Shown here: positions 24,427-33,775 of the stretch, piece by piece | How positions within the stretch are numbered: position 1 is the first letter of the stretch | Layout: each line of letters starts with the position of its first letter | DNA from: Halioxenophilus aromaticivorans | Lineage (GTDB): Bacteria > Pseudomonadota > Gammaproteobacteria > Pseudomonadales > Cellvibrionaceae | DNA: 64,000 bases | Direction: 5' to 3' | Assembly: GCF_042850945.1 (NCBI RefSeq) | Contig: NZ_AP031496.1 | Location: 2,046,001-2,110,000 of the forward strand | Position numbers and translations under genes: made by a program | The notes under the pieces: model-generated | The model's input: only the letters and a program-made list of their open reading frames with translations | The model's database searches: none | Told to the model about the DNA's origin: nothing

Positions 24427-25386
24427 TTATTGGCAGCGTGCGTTTAGCAATTCCTCTAGTTTTACTTGGTCGGCAATAAAGTTTCGTATGCCTTCGGCCA
24501 GTTTTTCTGTGGCCATGGCATCTTCATTGAGCATTAAACGGAACTCAGGTTCCCCAAGGCTCAGTTTTGCCACCTCAGATTTGGCAGATTCGGCGTTAAG
24601 GACCTGTGGTAATTCGGCTTCGTCGTTGGCCAATTCTTCCAATAATCCTGGGCTAATGGTTAGGCGATCACAGCCGGCCAGGGATTCTATTTCACCCAGG
24701 TTACGGAAGCTAGCGCCCATTACAATGGTGTTGTAGCCGTGGGTTTTGTAGTAGTTGTATATCTCGGTAACCGATTGCACACCAGGGTCTGCGAAACCGG
24801 TGAAGTCGCCTTCAGGATTTTTTGCTTTGTGCCAATCTAATATGCGGCCCACGAACGGTGAGATCAGGTATACCCCCGCCTCAGCGCAGGCAGCGGCTTG
24901 GCAGAAACTGAACAGTAGCGTGAGGTTGCAGTTGATGCCCTCGGATTCCAAAATCTCTGCCGCGCGAATACCTTCCCAGGTGGCGGCAATTTTGATCAAT
25001 ACGCGGTCGCGCTTAATGTCGGCGGCTTCGTACATGGCAATAATTTGGCGGGCTTTAATCAACGTTTTGGCGGTATCGAAAGAGAAGCGGGCATCCACTT
25101 CCGTGGAAATTTTACCCGGTACAATTTTTAAGATTTCACAACCGATGGCTACGCCCAATTTGGTTGCCGCCAAATCCACTACCTGGTCATCGCTGCTGGC
25201 GTTGTTCTTGGCCCAAACAATCACCTCATCAATCAGACTCTGGTACCGGGGCAATTGCGCCGCTTTTAACAAGAGTGACGGGTTGGTGGTGGCATCCAGC
25301 GGGCGATATTTGGCGATGGCTTCAATATCGCCGGTGTCGGCTACCACATCAGTGAAGGATTTCAGTTGGTCAAGTTTGTTACTCAT
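24427..25386 (-). CDS. tal: Transaldolase
   Basis: A 319-residue class I transaldolase (TalB type) of the pentose phosphate pathway. Motifs seen: FTDVVADTGDIEAIAKYRPL, DATTNPSLLLKAA, VSTEVDARFSFDT-like ISTEVDARFSF, the Schiff-base Lys in VLIKIAATWEGIRAAEILE, NLTLLFSFCQAAACAEAGVY, ISPFVGRILDW and GASFRNLGEIESLAGCDRLT. Full length. It is flanked by dusA (58 bp upstream) and a TerB-like gene downstream on the same strand. Confidence 0.97.
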   Translation of the reverse strand: MSNKLDQLKSFTDVVADTGDIEAIAKYRPLDATTNPSLLLKAAQLPRYQSLIDEVIVWAKNNASSDDQVVDLAATKLGVAIGCEILKIVPGKISTEVDARFSFDTAKTLIKARQIIAMYEAADIKRDRVLIKIAATWEGIRAAEILESEGINCNLTLLFSFCQAAACAEAGVYLISPFVGRILDWHKAKNPEGDFTGFADPGVQSVTEIYNYYKTHGYNTIVMGASFRNLGEIESLAGCDRLTISPGLLEELANDEAELPQVLNAESAKSEVAKLSLGEPEFRLMLNEDAMATEKLAEGIRNFIADQVKLEELLNARCQ

Positions 25387-25444
25387 GGTTCGCTCCGCGC
25401 TTGGCTATCGTGCCAATTCATGGTTGTAAAGTGAGAGATTGAAA

Positions 25445-26509
25445 TTATTGCCCGTGGGCCTGGCGTGGCGTTGGGCCTTGAACGAACTCCAGAGCCTGCC
25501 ACAGAACGTCTGTGTCGGCGCCGGGTTTGTGAATATGATCTGATAAATAACGCCGGAATAGGCGCGCCCCCCGTTGGCCGTGAAACAGCCCCAGCAAGTG
25601 CTTAGCCACGGTGCCCAGCCGCACGCCCTGGGTCAGTTGTTGTTGGCAATAGTCGACGTACTGCCCGTAAACATTGATCAAATCTGGCTTGGTTTTTTTG
25701 CTGTGGTACATCGCCTGGTCAACCCCGGCTAACCACGCCGGGTTATGGTAGGCCTCGCGGCCGACCATAACGCCGTCCACATGGTTCAGCTGATCTGCGC
25801 AATCGCTTAGGCCGGTGAGACCGCCGTTGATGATGATTTCTAAGGCGGGTCGATCTTGCTTTAGTTGGTACACCAGGTCGTAGCGCAGGGGCGGAATTTC
25901 TCGGTTTTGTTTGGGACTTAAGCCCTGCAACCAAGCCTTGCGTGCGTGCACAATAAACGTGGTGCAGCCGGCGCTGGCTACGGTATCCACAAACGCCAGT
26001 AGCCCGGCGTAGTCTTCCATATCGTCCACGCCGATGCGGTGTTTAACCGTCACTGGAATCGACACCGCCGAGCGCATTTGGCTTATGCATTCGGCCACGG
26101 TATCGGCATGGCGCATCAGCACCGCGCCGATCATATTGTTTTGCACGCGGTCGCTAGGGCAGCCACAATTGAGGTTCACCTCGTCGTAACCCCACTCCTG
26201 GGCCAACTCACTGCACTGGGCTAGGGCCTTTGGGTCGCTACCGCCAAGCTGCAGGGCCACCGGGTGCTCTTGCGGGTTAAATTGCAAAAAGCGTTGGCGG
26301 TCGCCGTGTATCACGGCACCAGTGGTGACCATTTCGCTGTAAAGCCAGGCATGACGACTGAGCAATCGCCAGAGATAGCGACAGTGCCGGTCAGAGTATT
26401 CCATCATGGGCGCTAAGCAGAATGCTCGGCTGCTGTAGGGCGTTGTTGGTTCCAAGGTGTTGCCTGAATTGCTGCTGGAAGGGCGAGTGCCGACGGCACC
26501 CAGCGCCAA
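25445..26509 (-). CDS. dusA: tRNA-dihydrouridine(20/20a) synthase DusA
   Basis: An FMN enzyme reducing uridines 20/20a in tRNA D-loops. Hallmarks: FCLAPMMEYSDRHCRYLWRL, YSEMVTTGAVIHGD, ALQLGGSDPKALAQC, EVNLNCGCPSDRVQNNMIGA with the catalytic Cys, VTVKHRIGVDD, FIVHARKAWLQGLSPKQNRE and INGGLTGLSDC. The 1065-bp frame starts at TTG (26509). A TATAGC box at 26518-26523 would start transcription almost on that codon, so a second TTG at 26455 is an alternative start (336 residues). dusA is a known phage-integration site, but no integrase is present. Confidence 0.93.
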   Translation of the reverse strand: MALGAVGTRPSSSNSGNTLEPTTPYSSRAFCLAPMMEYSDRHCRYLWRLLSRHAWLYSEMVTTGAVIHGDRQRFLQFNPQEHPVALQLGGSDPKALAQCSELAQEWGYDEVNLNCGCPSDRVQNNMIGAVLMRHADTVAECISQMRSAVSIPVTVKHRIGVDDMEDYAGLLAFVDTVASAGCTTFIVHARKAWLQGLSPKQNREIPPLRYDLVYQLKQDRPALEIIINGGLTGLSDCADQLNHVDGVMVGREAYHNPAWLAGVDQAMYHSKKTKPDLINVYGQYVDYCQQQLTQGVRLGTVAKHLLGLFHGQRGARLFRRYLSDHIHKPGADTDVLWQALEFVQGPTPRQAHGQ

Positions 26510-26596
26510 AATAGGGCGCTATAGTACACCAAAACAGCCCCGGGCAGCAGGCCAAATTAGGCCCTGGCTGAGCGAAATTCGGCCTCTCCGTTAACA

Positions 26597-29500
26597 TTAG
26601 TGATTGCTTGCTGCTGGCTTGCCATCGGCTGATGATGGCTGGCCGAACATGACGTATAACATGGGTAGTAGTACCAGCGTGAGTGCCGTTGAACTGATAA
26701 TCCCACCAATCACCACTGTAGCCAGTGGCCGCTGCACCTCGGCACCAATCCCGGTGTTTAGGGCCATAGGCACAAAGCCAAGGCTGGCCACCAGTGCGGT
26801 CATCAATACCGGCCTGAGTCGGCCCAGGGCAGCCTCCACCACGGCCCCGCGCAGGTCCGCCTGGCGCTGCACATTATGTTTGATAAATTCCACCAGCACC
26901 AAGCCGTTTAATACCGCTATACCGCACAGGGCGATAAAACCAACCGCCGCGGATATGGAAAGCGGCATATCTCGCACCGCCAAAGCCACTACGCCACCGG
27001 TGAGCGCCATGGGTACACCCACAAAGACCATGGCGGCCTCTCGTACCGCGCCAAGGGCGATGATTAGCGCCGCGAACACCAACAGTAATGTGGCCGGGAT
27101 GACCAAGCTCAAACGTTTACTGGCCGAAACCAGTTGTTCAAAGCTGCCGCCGTACTCCAGCCAATAGCCCGGCGGCAGGGATACTTGTTTGTTGATTTCG
27201 GTCTGGGCTTGCTGCACAAACGTGGCAAGATCCTGGCCGCGGATATTACTGGTGATAACCAGCCGGCGTTTGCCGTTTTCCCGGCTGATTTGCGCCGGGC
27301 CGTCGGCCAGGGTCACGGTGGCGATTTCTTCCAAGGGCACAAATTGCGCATTAGGTAAATCGATGGGCACCGGTAGGCTGCCCCAGCTGCGAATATCCTG
27401 CCTAAGGTTCTCTGGCAGGCGCACCAGTAATTCAAACCGGCGATCGCCTTGATAAACAACACCGGCGTCGGCTCCCGCCAAAGTACTGGCCAGCCAATGT
27501 TGCAGTTGCGCCACTGTTAAGCCGAACCGGCTAAGTGCTTCCCGTTTTGGCGTGATCGATAAGGTCGGCAAACCTGTGGTTTGCTCTAGCCGAGCATCTG
27601 CAGCGCCGGGCAGGCTGTTTACCACACCGAGAATTTTTTGGCCGTAGTTTTGTAATGTAGCTAAGTCATCGCCATAGAGTTTAATACCCAAATCTGCACG
27701 CACGCCAGAAATAAGCTCGTTAAAGCGCATTTGAATAGGCTGTGTGAACTCGTAATTATTCCCGGGCACTTGGCCCACGGCGGTTTCCATTTGCGCCACC
27801 AGGTCGGTTTTGCTCAGGTCAGGATTGGGCCATTGTTGGCGCGGTTTTAAAATAATAAAGTTATCGGCCACATTTGGTGGCATGGGGTCAGTGGCCACTT
27901 CGGCGGTGCCAATGCGGGCGAACACCCGCTCCACTTGAGGAAAACCGATGATGATCTGCTCCAAGCTTTTTTGCATGGCCACCGATTGTTCAATACCAGT
28001 GCCAGGGCTGCGTAGCGCATGCAGGGCAATATCGCCTTCGTTGAGTTGTGGAATAAATTCACTGCCCAAGGTGGTAGCAAGCCAAGCGCTGAATGCCAAC
28101 CACAGGGCTGCGCTGGGTAAAATCCAGGCTTTGTAAGCGAGTGCGGTTTCCAACACCGGTAAGTAGACTCGTTTGCAGGCAGCAATAATGCGGCTTTCTT
28201 GTTGAGATATCGGGCCGCGCATAAATAAGGCTACGGCGGCGGGTACAAAGGTCATGGTTAACAAGAGCGCACTGAGTAAAGCCATAACCACGGTGGCGGC
28301 CATGGGGTGAAACATTTTGCCTTCTACTCCGGTAAGGCTAAAGATCGGCAGATAGACCAAAGTAATAATTAAAACGCCAAATAAGCTGGGTTTTATCACC
28401 TCGCCAGTGGCTTTAAATACCGTGGACAAACGGGCGTTAAGCGGCGGGAGCGCTTGCTTATGTTGCGCTTGAGCCAACCGTTTAACGGCGTTATCCACCA
28501 CAATAACGGCGCCGTCCACAATCAAACCAAAATCCAATGCGCCTAAGCTCATTAAGTTAGCGGATACTCCGGTTTTAACCATGCCGGTAATGGTCATTAA
28601 CATGGACAACGGAATGATAGCCGCTGTGATAAGCGCCGCACGTAGGTTGCCCAACAGCAGCATTAAAACCGCTACCACCAGCAACGCACCTTCGAGTAAA
28701 TTTTTACTGACGGTGGCCACTGCTTTTTCTACTAACGTGGTGCGGGTATACACCGGGGTGGCGGTGACCCCTTTGGGCAGGGTGGTATTAATTTGCGCGA
28801 GTTTTTCGGTGCTGGCTAAGGCCACGCTGCGGGAGTTATCACCAATCAGCATCATCACCGTTCCCAGAACGGTCTCCTGGCCGTTCTGGGTGGCCGCGCC
28901 GGAACGTAGGTTTTTACCAATGGCCACTTCGGCGATGTCTTTTAGTGTAATGTGGGCGCCGTTGGGTGTTTTTATCGAAAGGTGTTCTAGCTGTTCAATG
29001 TGATTTATTTGGCCCTCGGATCGCACCAATAATTGCTGGCCGTTGCGTTCAATAAAGCCGGCGCCGATATTTTGGTTGGCTTGCGCTAAGGCCTGGGCAA
29101 TATCGCCGAGCGAGAGTTGGTACTGCAGCAACAGGGCCGGTTTGGGTAATACGTGAAATTGTTTTTCAAAGCCTCCAATACTATTGACCTCTACCACGCC
29201 TTTTACCTGAGCCAATTGCGGTTTAATAATCCAATCTTGAATTTCACGTAACGCTGTTTCATCAAAGGGCTGGCCGTTGTCTTGCCGAGCCTCGGCGTTA
29301 GCTTGCACGGTGTACATCAGTACTTCACCTAAACCGGTGGACACCGGCCCCAGTTCTGGCTCTATTCTCCCGGGCAGTTTTTGGCCAATACTGGCTAAAC
29401 GCTGACTAATTAAGTTGCGGGCAAAATAAAGATCGGTGCCGTCTTCGAATATCACGGTCACTTGGGACAAACCGTAACGCGACAGCGAGCGGGTATAGTC

Positions 29501-29737
29501 CAAATGTGCCAAGCCGTAGAGGGCAGTTTCAATTGGGTAGGTGATTCGCTGCTCGGTTTCCAGCGGCGTGTAGCCCGGCGCCTGGGTATTAATTTGTACC
29601 TGCACGTTGGTGATGTCTGGCACGGCATCAATGGGTAAGCGATTAAAATGCCAGACGCCGATAGCGACAATAAATAAGCACAGTAAAGAAACCACCAAGC
29701 GTTGCTGAATAGAAAACTGAATGATCGAATGAATCAT
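26597..29737 (-). CDS. czcA: Heavy-metal RND efflux pump, CzcA-type
   Basis: A 1046-residue inner-membrane RND proton/cation antiporter. In transmembrane helix 4 the signature reads DFGLIVDGAVIVVDN, matching the divalent-metal pattern DFGxxxDGAxxxVEN (Co/Zn/Cd type) rather than the monovalent CusA pattern. Other family features: N-terminal RRLVVSLLCLF-like first helix, PLETEQRITYPIE, SMLMTITGMVKTGVSANLMS, and the C-terminal helix cluster ending MLYVMFG. It is the last gene of the czcC-czcB-czcA order (9 bp after czcB). The family label is firm; the exact metal is inferred from the motif. Confidence 0.93.
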   Translation of the reverse strand: MIHSIIQFSIQQRLVVSLLCLFIVAIGVWHFNRLPIDAVPDITNVQVQINTQAPGYTPLETEQRITYPIETALYGLAHLDYTRSLSRYGLSQVTVIFEDGTDLYFARNLISQRLASIGQKLPGRIEPELGPVSTGLGEVLMYTVQANAEARQDNGQPFDETALREIQDWIIKPQLAQVKGVVEVNSIGGFEKQFHVLPKPALLLQYQLSLGDIAQALAQANQNIGAGFIERNGQQLLVRSEGQINHIEQLEHLSIKTPNGAHITLKDIAEVAIGKNLRSGAATQNGQETVLGTVMMLIGDNSRSVALASTEKLAQINTTLPKGVTATPVYTRTTLVEKAVATVSKNLLEGALLVVAVLMLLLGNLRAALITAAIIPLSMLMTITGMVKTGVSANLMSLGALDFGLIVDGAVIVVDNAVKRLAQAQHKQALPPLNARLSTVFKATGEVIKPSLFGVLIITLVYLPIFSLTGVEGKMFHPMAATVVMALLSALLLTMTFVPAAVALFMRGPISQQESRIIAACKRVYLPVLETALAYKAWILPSAALWLAFSAWLATTLGSEFIPQLNEGDIALHALRSPGTGIEQSVAMQKSLEQIIIGFPQVERVFARIGTAEVATDPMPPNVADNFIILKPRQQWPNPDLSKTDLVAQMETAVGQVPGNNYEFTQPIQMRFNELISGVRADLGIKLYGDDLATLQNYGQKILGVVNSLPGAADARLEQTTGLPTLSITPKREALSRFGLTVAQLQHWLASTLAGADAGVVYQGDRRFELLVRLPENLRQDIRSWGSLPVPIDLPNAQFVPLEEIATVTLADGPAQISRENGKRRLVITSNIRGQDLATFVQQAQTEINKQVSLPPGYWLEYGGSFEQLVSASKRLSLVIPATLLLVFAALIIALGAVREAAMVFVGVPMALTGGVVALAVRDMPLSISAAVGFIALCGIAVLNGLVLVEFIKHNVQRQADLRGAVVEAALGRLRPVLMTALVASLGFVPMALNTGIGAEVQRPLATVVIGGIISSTALTLVLLPMLYVMFGQPSSADGKPAASNH

Positions 29738-29746
29738 GGCCGGCTC

Positions 29747-30718
29747 CTAGTGCGCGTGCTCGGCCGAGGACTTTTCCACATCGGCTTTTAAGATATAGCT
29801 GTTTTCCACCGCATACTGGGTGCCTGCGGTTATACCGTTGGTGACACTGGCAAAGCCGTCATCTTGTAGCCCGAGTGTGACTTCAGTGAAGGTGTAGATA
29901 GTCGCTTCGCCTTCTGGCTTGGCGGTAAAAATACCGACTTTGCCGTCTATAGTGTGAAGCGCGCGCTGGTCGATGATTACCTCGGCGGGTTGGCTGTTGG
30001 TGCTGATGCGTGCGGTTACCCACAACCCAGCGTATAAGCTGTTGGCCACCCGGCTTAGTGGCACCCGGGCAATTTGGTAGGGTGCGTTCAGTGCCGGCAC
30101 AATGTGTTCGATAGTGCTGGTTATTTCGGTTGCTGGATTATCCAACCCGTTAATGGTAACCGTTTGGCCGGTTTTGACTTGCCCGGCTTTTCCGCTGAAC
30201 AACTGCAGTTCTGCCCAGAGGTTATCAAGCTGGGCGATACTGAAGAGAATTTGATCCTGGGTGAATTCCCCCGCGTTGGCGTGGCGTTGAATAATAACCC
30301 CATCAATAGGGGCAAGCAGTGGATAATTTTGCAGTGAATCGTTGGATTCAATGTTTGCCAGCAGGTCGCCTTTTTTCACCGTATTACCAACGGTAAGTAA
30401 CACCGATTTTATGAGTCCGGTAAACCGTGCCCGTACATGGCTGATTTGCTCTGGCCCGGATTGCAGTTGACCGTATAACGTTACCTGCTGGTTGATGCTG
30501 CCGCTAGCGGCCTGCGCAAGGGCTATGCCCTGATGTTCGGCAACGGTATTTTTTAATGTGACGGTGGGCTGGTGTTGGTTGTGGTGATCGCTGGCCGGGT
30601 GTTTGTCCTCTTCTAAGTGTTTTTCTTCGTGATTTTCGACGTGTTTTTCACCCGCCGGAGCTAGGCAAGCATAGGCGGCTAAAATTGCGCTGATAAAAAT
30701 AATGTTTGCAGTTTTCAT
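29747..30718 (-). CDS. czcB: Periplasmic membrane-fusion protein of metal efflux, CzcB-type
   Basis: The internal ATG at 30718 begins a signal peptide (MKTANIIFISAILAAYACLA), so the 323-residue form is preferred to the longer frame from 30766; its ribosome site is weak. After the signal comes a His/Glu-rich metal-binding stretch (EKHVENHEEKHLEEDKHPAS, then DHHNQHQ). The adaptor core follows: GSINQQVTLYGQLQSGPEQI, the barrel-sandwich VGNTVKKGDLLANIES and APIDGVIIQRHANAGEFTQD halves, and the beta-barrel/proximal domains. It should bridge CzcA to the outer-membrane channel and may buffer periplasmic metal through the His stretch. Confidence 0.9.
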   Translation of the reverse strand: MKTANIIFISAILAAYACLAPAGEKHVENHEEKHLEEDKHPASDHHNQHQPTVTLKNTVAEHQGIALAQAASGSINQQVTLYGQLQSGPEQISHVRARFTGLIKSVLLTVGNTVKKGDLLANIESNDSLQNYPLLAPIDGVIIQRHANAGEFTQDQILFSIAQLDNLWAELQLFSGKAGQVKTGQTVTINGLDNPATEITSTIEHIVPALNAPYQIARVPLSRVANSLYAGLWVTARISTNSQPAEVIIDQRALHTIDGKVGIFTAKPEGEATIYTFTEVTLGLQDDGFASVTNGITAGTQYAVENSYILKADVEKSSAEHAH

Positions 30719-30771
30719 GATTTTTTTAATTCCGGTGCGTATGAGCGGGGCTTGGGCATAGGGCATAGCAC

Positions 30772-32154
30772 TTAAGGCTTAGGACTAAGAGCTTGGCCGG
30801 TAAGCTGCTCTAAAATGGATTGGTTGATTAACAGGGCGGCGGCGGTATCAATACGCTGTTGCTTGGCTTGAAGCCATTCGTCTTGCACGGTTAAGCGATC
30901 TTGAAATCGCAGCCTGCCGCGTTGATAGTCGTTGATGGCAATATCCAGAGCCTGCTGTAATCGGGGAATAACATCATTTTGTAAGCGTTTTAAGGCGCTA
31001 GAAAATTGCTGCCTTTGTTGATGGGCCGTGGTTAATTGCAGGCGCAGTTGTAATCTCTGTTGATCCTGGCTCAACATTAATAGCTCGCGTTGGCCACGGG
31101 ATTTAGCCGTGGCCAACTGGCCTCTGGGTCGGCTGGCCAATGGCATGGACAGTGCTACAACGGCGGCAGTGGCTTCTTCTCCCTGCAAATGGCGCAGGCC
31201 CAGCTGCCAGCTAAGGTCGGCTCGCTCTTGGGTTTTGCTTAATTGCCATTGGGCGGTTTGTATCCGCTCTTGGCTGGCCATTAATTGATTGACAGGCGCT
31301 GAGTCCAGCTGCAGCAGCAAAGCATTAATATTCAGCTCATTCGGGGATTGAAATAACTCTCCTAGCAGTTGGCTCACCGCAAATTGCGACTCACCCCAAA
31401 ATCGACCGAGAGCCTGGGTTTGTTGGTGTAGTTGCGCTTGCCAAGATTGCCGTGCAAGTTGCGCCTGGGCCCGGGCAGCTTCGGCGCGCAATACCTCCAG
31501 TGGCGACAGTGCTCCGCGCTGGGCGCGGTTGCGGCTATCGGTCACCAGTGCTTGCATTAAATCTTCTCGTTCTTTGGCTAAGGCCAGGGTCGCTTGGCTC
31601 GCCAGTGCGGCAATAAATTCTTGGGTGAGTTGTGCCAGCGTGTCTAGCGTGGCTACTCGTTGCTGCAGTTCGACGGCGGATGTGTTTGCTTGGCTTAAGA
31701 GAAGCCGAGCCTGGCGTTTGCCTCCCAATTCCAATACCGAGGACAGGGCAAGTGTTATTTCTGCTTGGTTAATTCCGCTAAAAGCGTTGTCGCCGGCGAG
31801 GTTTTCGGCCTCCAGGCTAATTTCATAGGCCGGTTTTAATGCCGCTTGTGCTTGGCTGATCCGCGCCTGTTGCTGCTTCAGTGGAAATGCCATCAGCCCC
31901 GGGTTATTGGCCAGGGTTAATTGAATGGCCAGTGACAAACTTAATTGGGTGTCGTTGTTTTTTCGGAGACTGTCTAGATTGCTATGCAAAGTACTCTTTG
32001 CAGTTTTGTCAATGTGAGTAACGACGGTAGTGCTTGTGTCGGTATCACTGGCGGTGGTTTGTGCCAGGGTGTGCAGGCTGGCTGTGCTGGTAATGGCGCA
32101 CAGGGCAGCCCAGCAACAAGCTGAAATGGCTCGTCGCGTGTGTATCGGAGGCAT
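30772..32154 (-). CDS. czcC: Outer-membrane efflux channel, CzcC/TolC family
   Basis: A 460-residue TolC-like outer-membrane factor. The ATG is preceded by AGGAG and opens a signal peptide (CCWAALCAITSTASLHTLAQ). The two repeated long-helix regions are evident (SLSLAIQLTLANNPGLMAF; AQARLARQSWQ-type coiled coil; ATAKSRGQRELLMLSQDQQR; QRGRLRFQDRL). It is the first gene of czcCBA, 53 bp before czcB, so the three should be one transcript. Confidence 0.88.
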   Translation of the reverse strand: MPPIHTRRAISACCWAALCAITSTASLHTLAQTTASDTDTSTTVVTHIDKTAKSTLHSNLDSLRKNNDTQLSLSLAIQLTLANNPGLMAFPLKQQQARISQAQAALKPAYEISLEAENLAGDNAFSGINQAEITLALSSVLELGGKRQARLLLSQANTSAVELQQRVATLDTLAQLTQEFIAALASQATLALAKEREDLMQALVTDSRNRAQRGALSPLEVLRAEAARAQAQLARQSWQAQLHQQTQALGRFWGESQFAVSQLLGELFQSPNELNINALLLQLDSAPVNQLMASQERIQTAQWQLSKTQERADLSWQLGLRHLQGEEATAAVVALSMPLASRPRGQLATAKSRGQRELLMLSQDQQRLQLRLQLTTAHQQRQQFSSALKRLQNDVIPRLQQALDIAINDYQRGRLRFQDRLTVQDEWLQAKQQRIDTAAALLINQSILEQLTGQALSPKP

Positions 32155-32244
32155 AGTTTTCTCCTAGGCGTTTTGAGGGCCAATAAACCCATGCTCGCGT
32201 GTAAACCTGCAGATAATTGTGCACGGGGTTTGGCATCAGTATTG

Positions 32245-32274
32245 AAAACGGCCATAGCTTGGCTATGGCGTTTT
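32245..32274 (-). terminator. Hairpin between the CzcI-like gene and czcC
   Basis: AAAACG(G)CCATAGC pairs with GCTATGGCGTTTT around a 3-nt loop; one G is bulged. On the minus strand it ends in TTTT. It can stop or attenuate transcription from the upstream small gene into czcCBA. The rest of the 287-bp gap holds no gene. Confidence 0.55.
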
Positions 32275-32441
32275 CGGCGCTTAAGGCTGTGCCTGGCAAT
32301 TAACCTGCAATTGAGTTGAAATCGTCACGATTACCAACCCGCGTCATTGAGTAGAAATAACAATGGCCGGGTGGTTTTTAATATCCGCTAATCGGCGGGA
32401 TCGCTGTCTAAATTGCTTACCAGGTAGCTTTAAAAAGCGTG

Positions 32442-32846
32442 TTAAGCGATGGGAGGGCGGTCTTCTGGAGGGAGACGCAATGCAAGGGTATAAAAGTGAT
32501 AGTCAAATTGGGCGCTTTGCCGCCCAGTGATAAGGCCTTGGTCGGCACAAGGTGCGGGGTAATAATGTATTGAACTTGCACCGTGGCAGCAGTGGTGGCA
32601 ATCAAAGGTTTTGGCTTCGGATAAATCGTTAAGCGCCACCAATGTATTCAAATCTTGTTGCTTTACAGGTTGACCTTCTACATTCGATTCATCGAGATTT
32701 TGCTGGGTTTCCAAATGTTGATGTTTGGCGGTTACGTGCTCGGGCCCGGAGTGACTCGTCTGATGCGTATCGGCAGCCGCCACCAGTGATTGCAACATCA
32801 GCGTGATTATTAGCAGCGCAGAAAGTATTTGGCGTGAGTTAAGCAT
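32442..32846 (-). CDS. Small exported His/Cys-rich protein upstream of czcCBA (CzcI/CopL-like)
   Basis: A 134-residue protein with an N-terminal signal peptide (SALLIITLMLQSLVAAAD, cleavage near residue 25). The mature part contains scattered His (THQTSHSGPEH, KHQHLE) and a dense cluster FDCHHCCHGASSIHYY with three Cys and three His, then PAPCADQG. Small exported proteins of this kind stand upstream of czc or cop operons and are thought to act in metal sensing or buffering. I assign it by position and composition, not by a recognised family profile. Confidence 0.7.
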   Translation of the reverse strand: MLNSRQILSALLIITLMLQSLVAAADTHQTSHSGPEHVTAKHQHLETQQNLDESNVEGQPVKQQDLNTLVALNDLSEAKTFDCHHCCHGASSIHYYPAPCADQGLITGRQSAQFDYHFYTLALRLPPEDRPPIA

Positions 32847-33146
32847 TGGAACGCGTAGGTCTTAGCTGTGATTGGCTATAAGAGTAGCAAATGCGCGGCT
32901 GGTTCCCAAGGTTTGTTTACCTTTCGGTGATTGGCGCATTGTTATGGCCAAGGTGTGATTTATGTTCGGCGCTTTTCGATGCAGATGTAGGGGAGGGCCT
33001 GGGTGAGGGCTAGGGGGAAGGTTAGGAATAGCAGAGTAAGCAAATGGTTGGCGTTGCTACGGGCGCTAATTGCTTTAAACTCTTTGTCTTCAATTATAAA
33101 TCCGGTGCCAATGTAAACTGCGCAAATAATTCCCGTAGGAAACCCC
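32847..33146. other. Divergent intergenic region between metal-efflux operon and yigZ
   Basis: 300 bp without a gene. It should contain the promoter of the small CzcI-like gene on the minus strand and of yigZ on the plus strand. I see no clear MerR-type spaced dyad or other metal operator, and no terminator. Confidence 0.4.
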
Positions 33147-33755
33147 TTGGAAGAATATTCAGTCCCGGCACAGCCCTGTAGCGCTGAGCTGGAAATTAAA
33201 CGCAGCCGTTTTATTGCTTATTTGCAGCCGGCCAGTGACCGTTCTCAAGCACTGGCGGCGTTGCAAACTGTTCGTGAGCAACATCCCCAGGCGCGCCACG
33301 TCTGCTGGGCTTATATTGCCGGTAGCCCCACAACCACGGTGCGTTCCATGAGCGACGACGGTGAGCCTTCGGGCACAGCGGGCAGGCCGATGCTAGCGGT
33401 GCTGGAACACAGCGGGTTGGGTGAAGTGATTGTGGCGGTGGTGCGTTATTTTGGCGGCATTAAATTAGGAATGGGAGGCTTGCAGCGCGCTTACAGCGAT
33501 GCGGTGAGCTTGGTTTTAGCCGATTGCACTGTGCAAACTCGCTTGCAATTAGCCGCGGCGGTAATCCGCTGTGGCTTTGCCCACGAGGCGCAAGTCCGCC
33601 ACTTGGTTGAGCAGCTGGGTGGCGTGGTGGAAGGCGCCCAATACGCTGCGGGAGTAACCTTGCCAGTATTAGTTCCGGCTGCAGAAAAGACTGTATTTAC
33701 GCGCGACCTTGCCTCCATCAGCTCTGGAGCGGCTATCTGCGACTGGCAGCGCTGA
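33147..33755 (+). CDS. yigZ: YigZ/IMPACT-family protein
   Basis: A 202-residue member of the UPF0029/IMPACT family. The start is TTG at 33147 with GTAGGA upstream; the protein then begins EEYSVPAQPCSAELEIKRSR as YigZ proteins do. The signature SDDGEPSGTAGRPMLAVLEH and VVRYFGGIKLGMGGLQRAYS are present. The C-terminal ferredoxin-like domain follows. IMPACT proteins are linked to translation control in eukaryotes; the bacterial role is unclear. It stands alone between divergent and convergent genes. Confidence 0.93.
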   Translation: MEEYSVPAQPCSAELEIKRSRFIAYLQPASDRSQALAALQTVREQHPQARHVCWAYIAGSPTTTVRSMSDDGEPSGTAGRPMLAVLEHSGLGEVIVAVVRYFGGIKLGMGGLQRAYSDAVSLVLADCTVQTRLQLAAAVIRCGFAHEAQVRHLVEQLGGVVEGAQYAAGVTLPVLVPAAEKTVFTRDLASISSGAAICDWQR

Positions 33756-33775
33756 GATTGTAAAAGGGGGCTAAT

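Noticed and set aside
24755..25429. 224-codon open frame opposite transaldolase
   Set aside because: Antisense to a fully conserved tal gene; Ser/Ala-biased shadow composition.
25445..26509. Possible prophage or island at dusA, a known integration site
   Set aside because: No integrase, att duplication or phage gene next to dusA; both neighbours look ordinary chromosomal genes.
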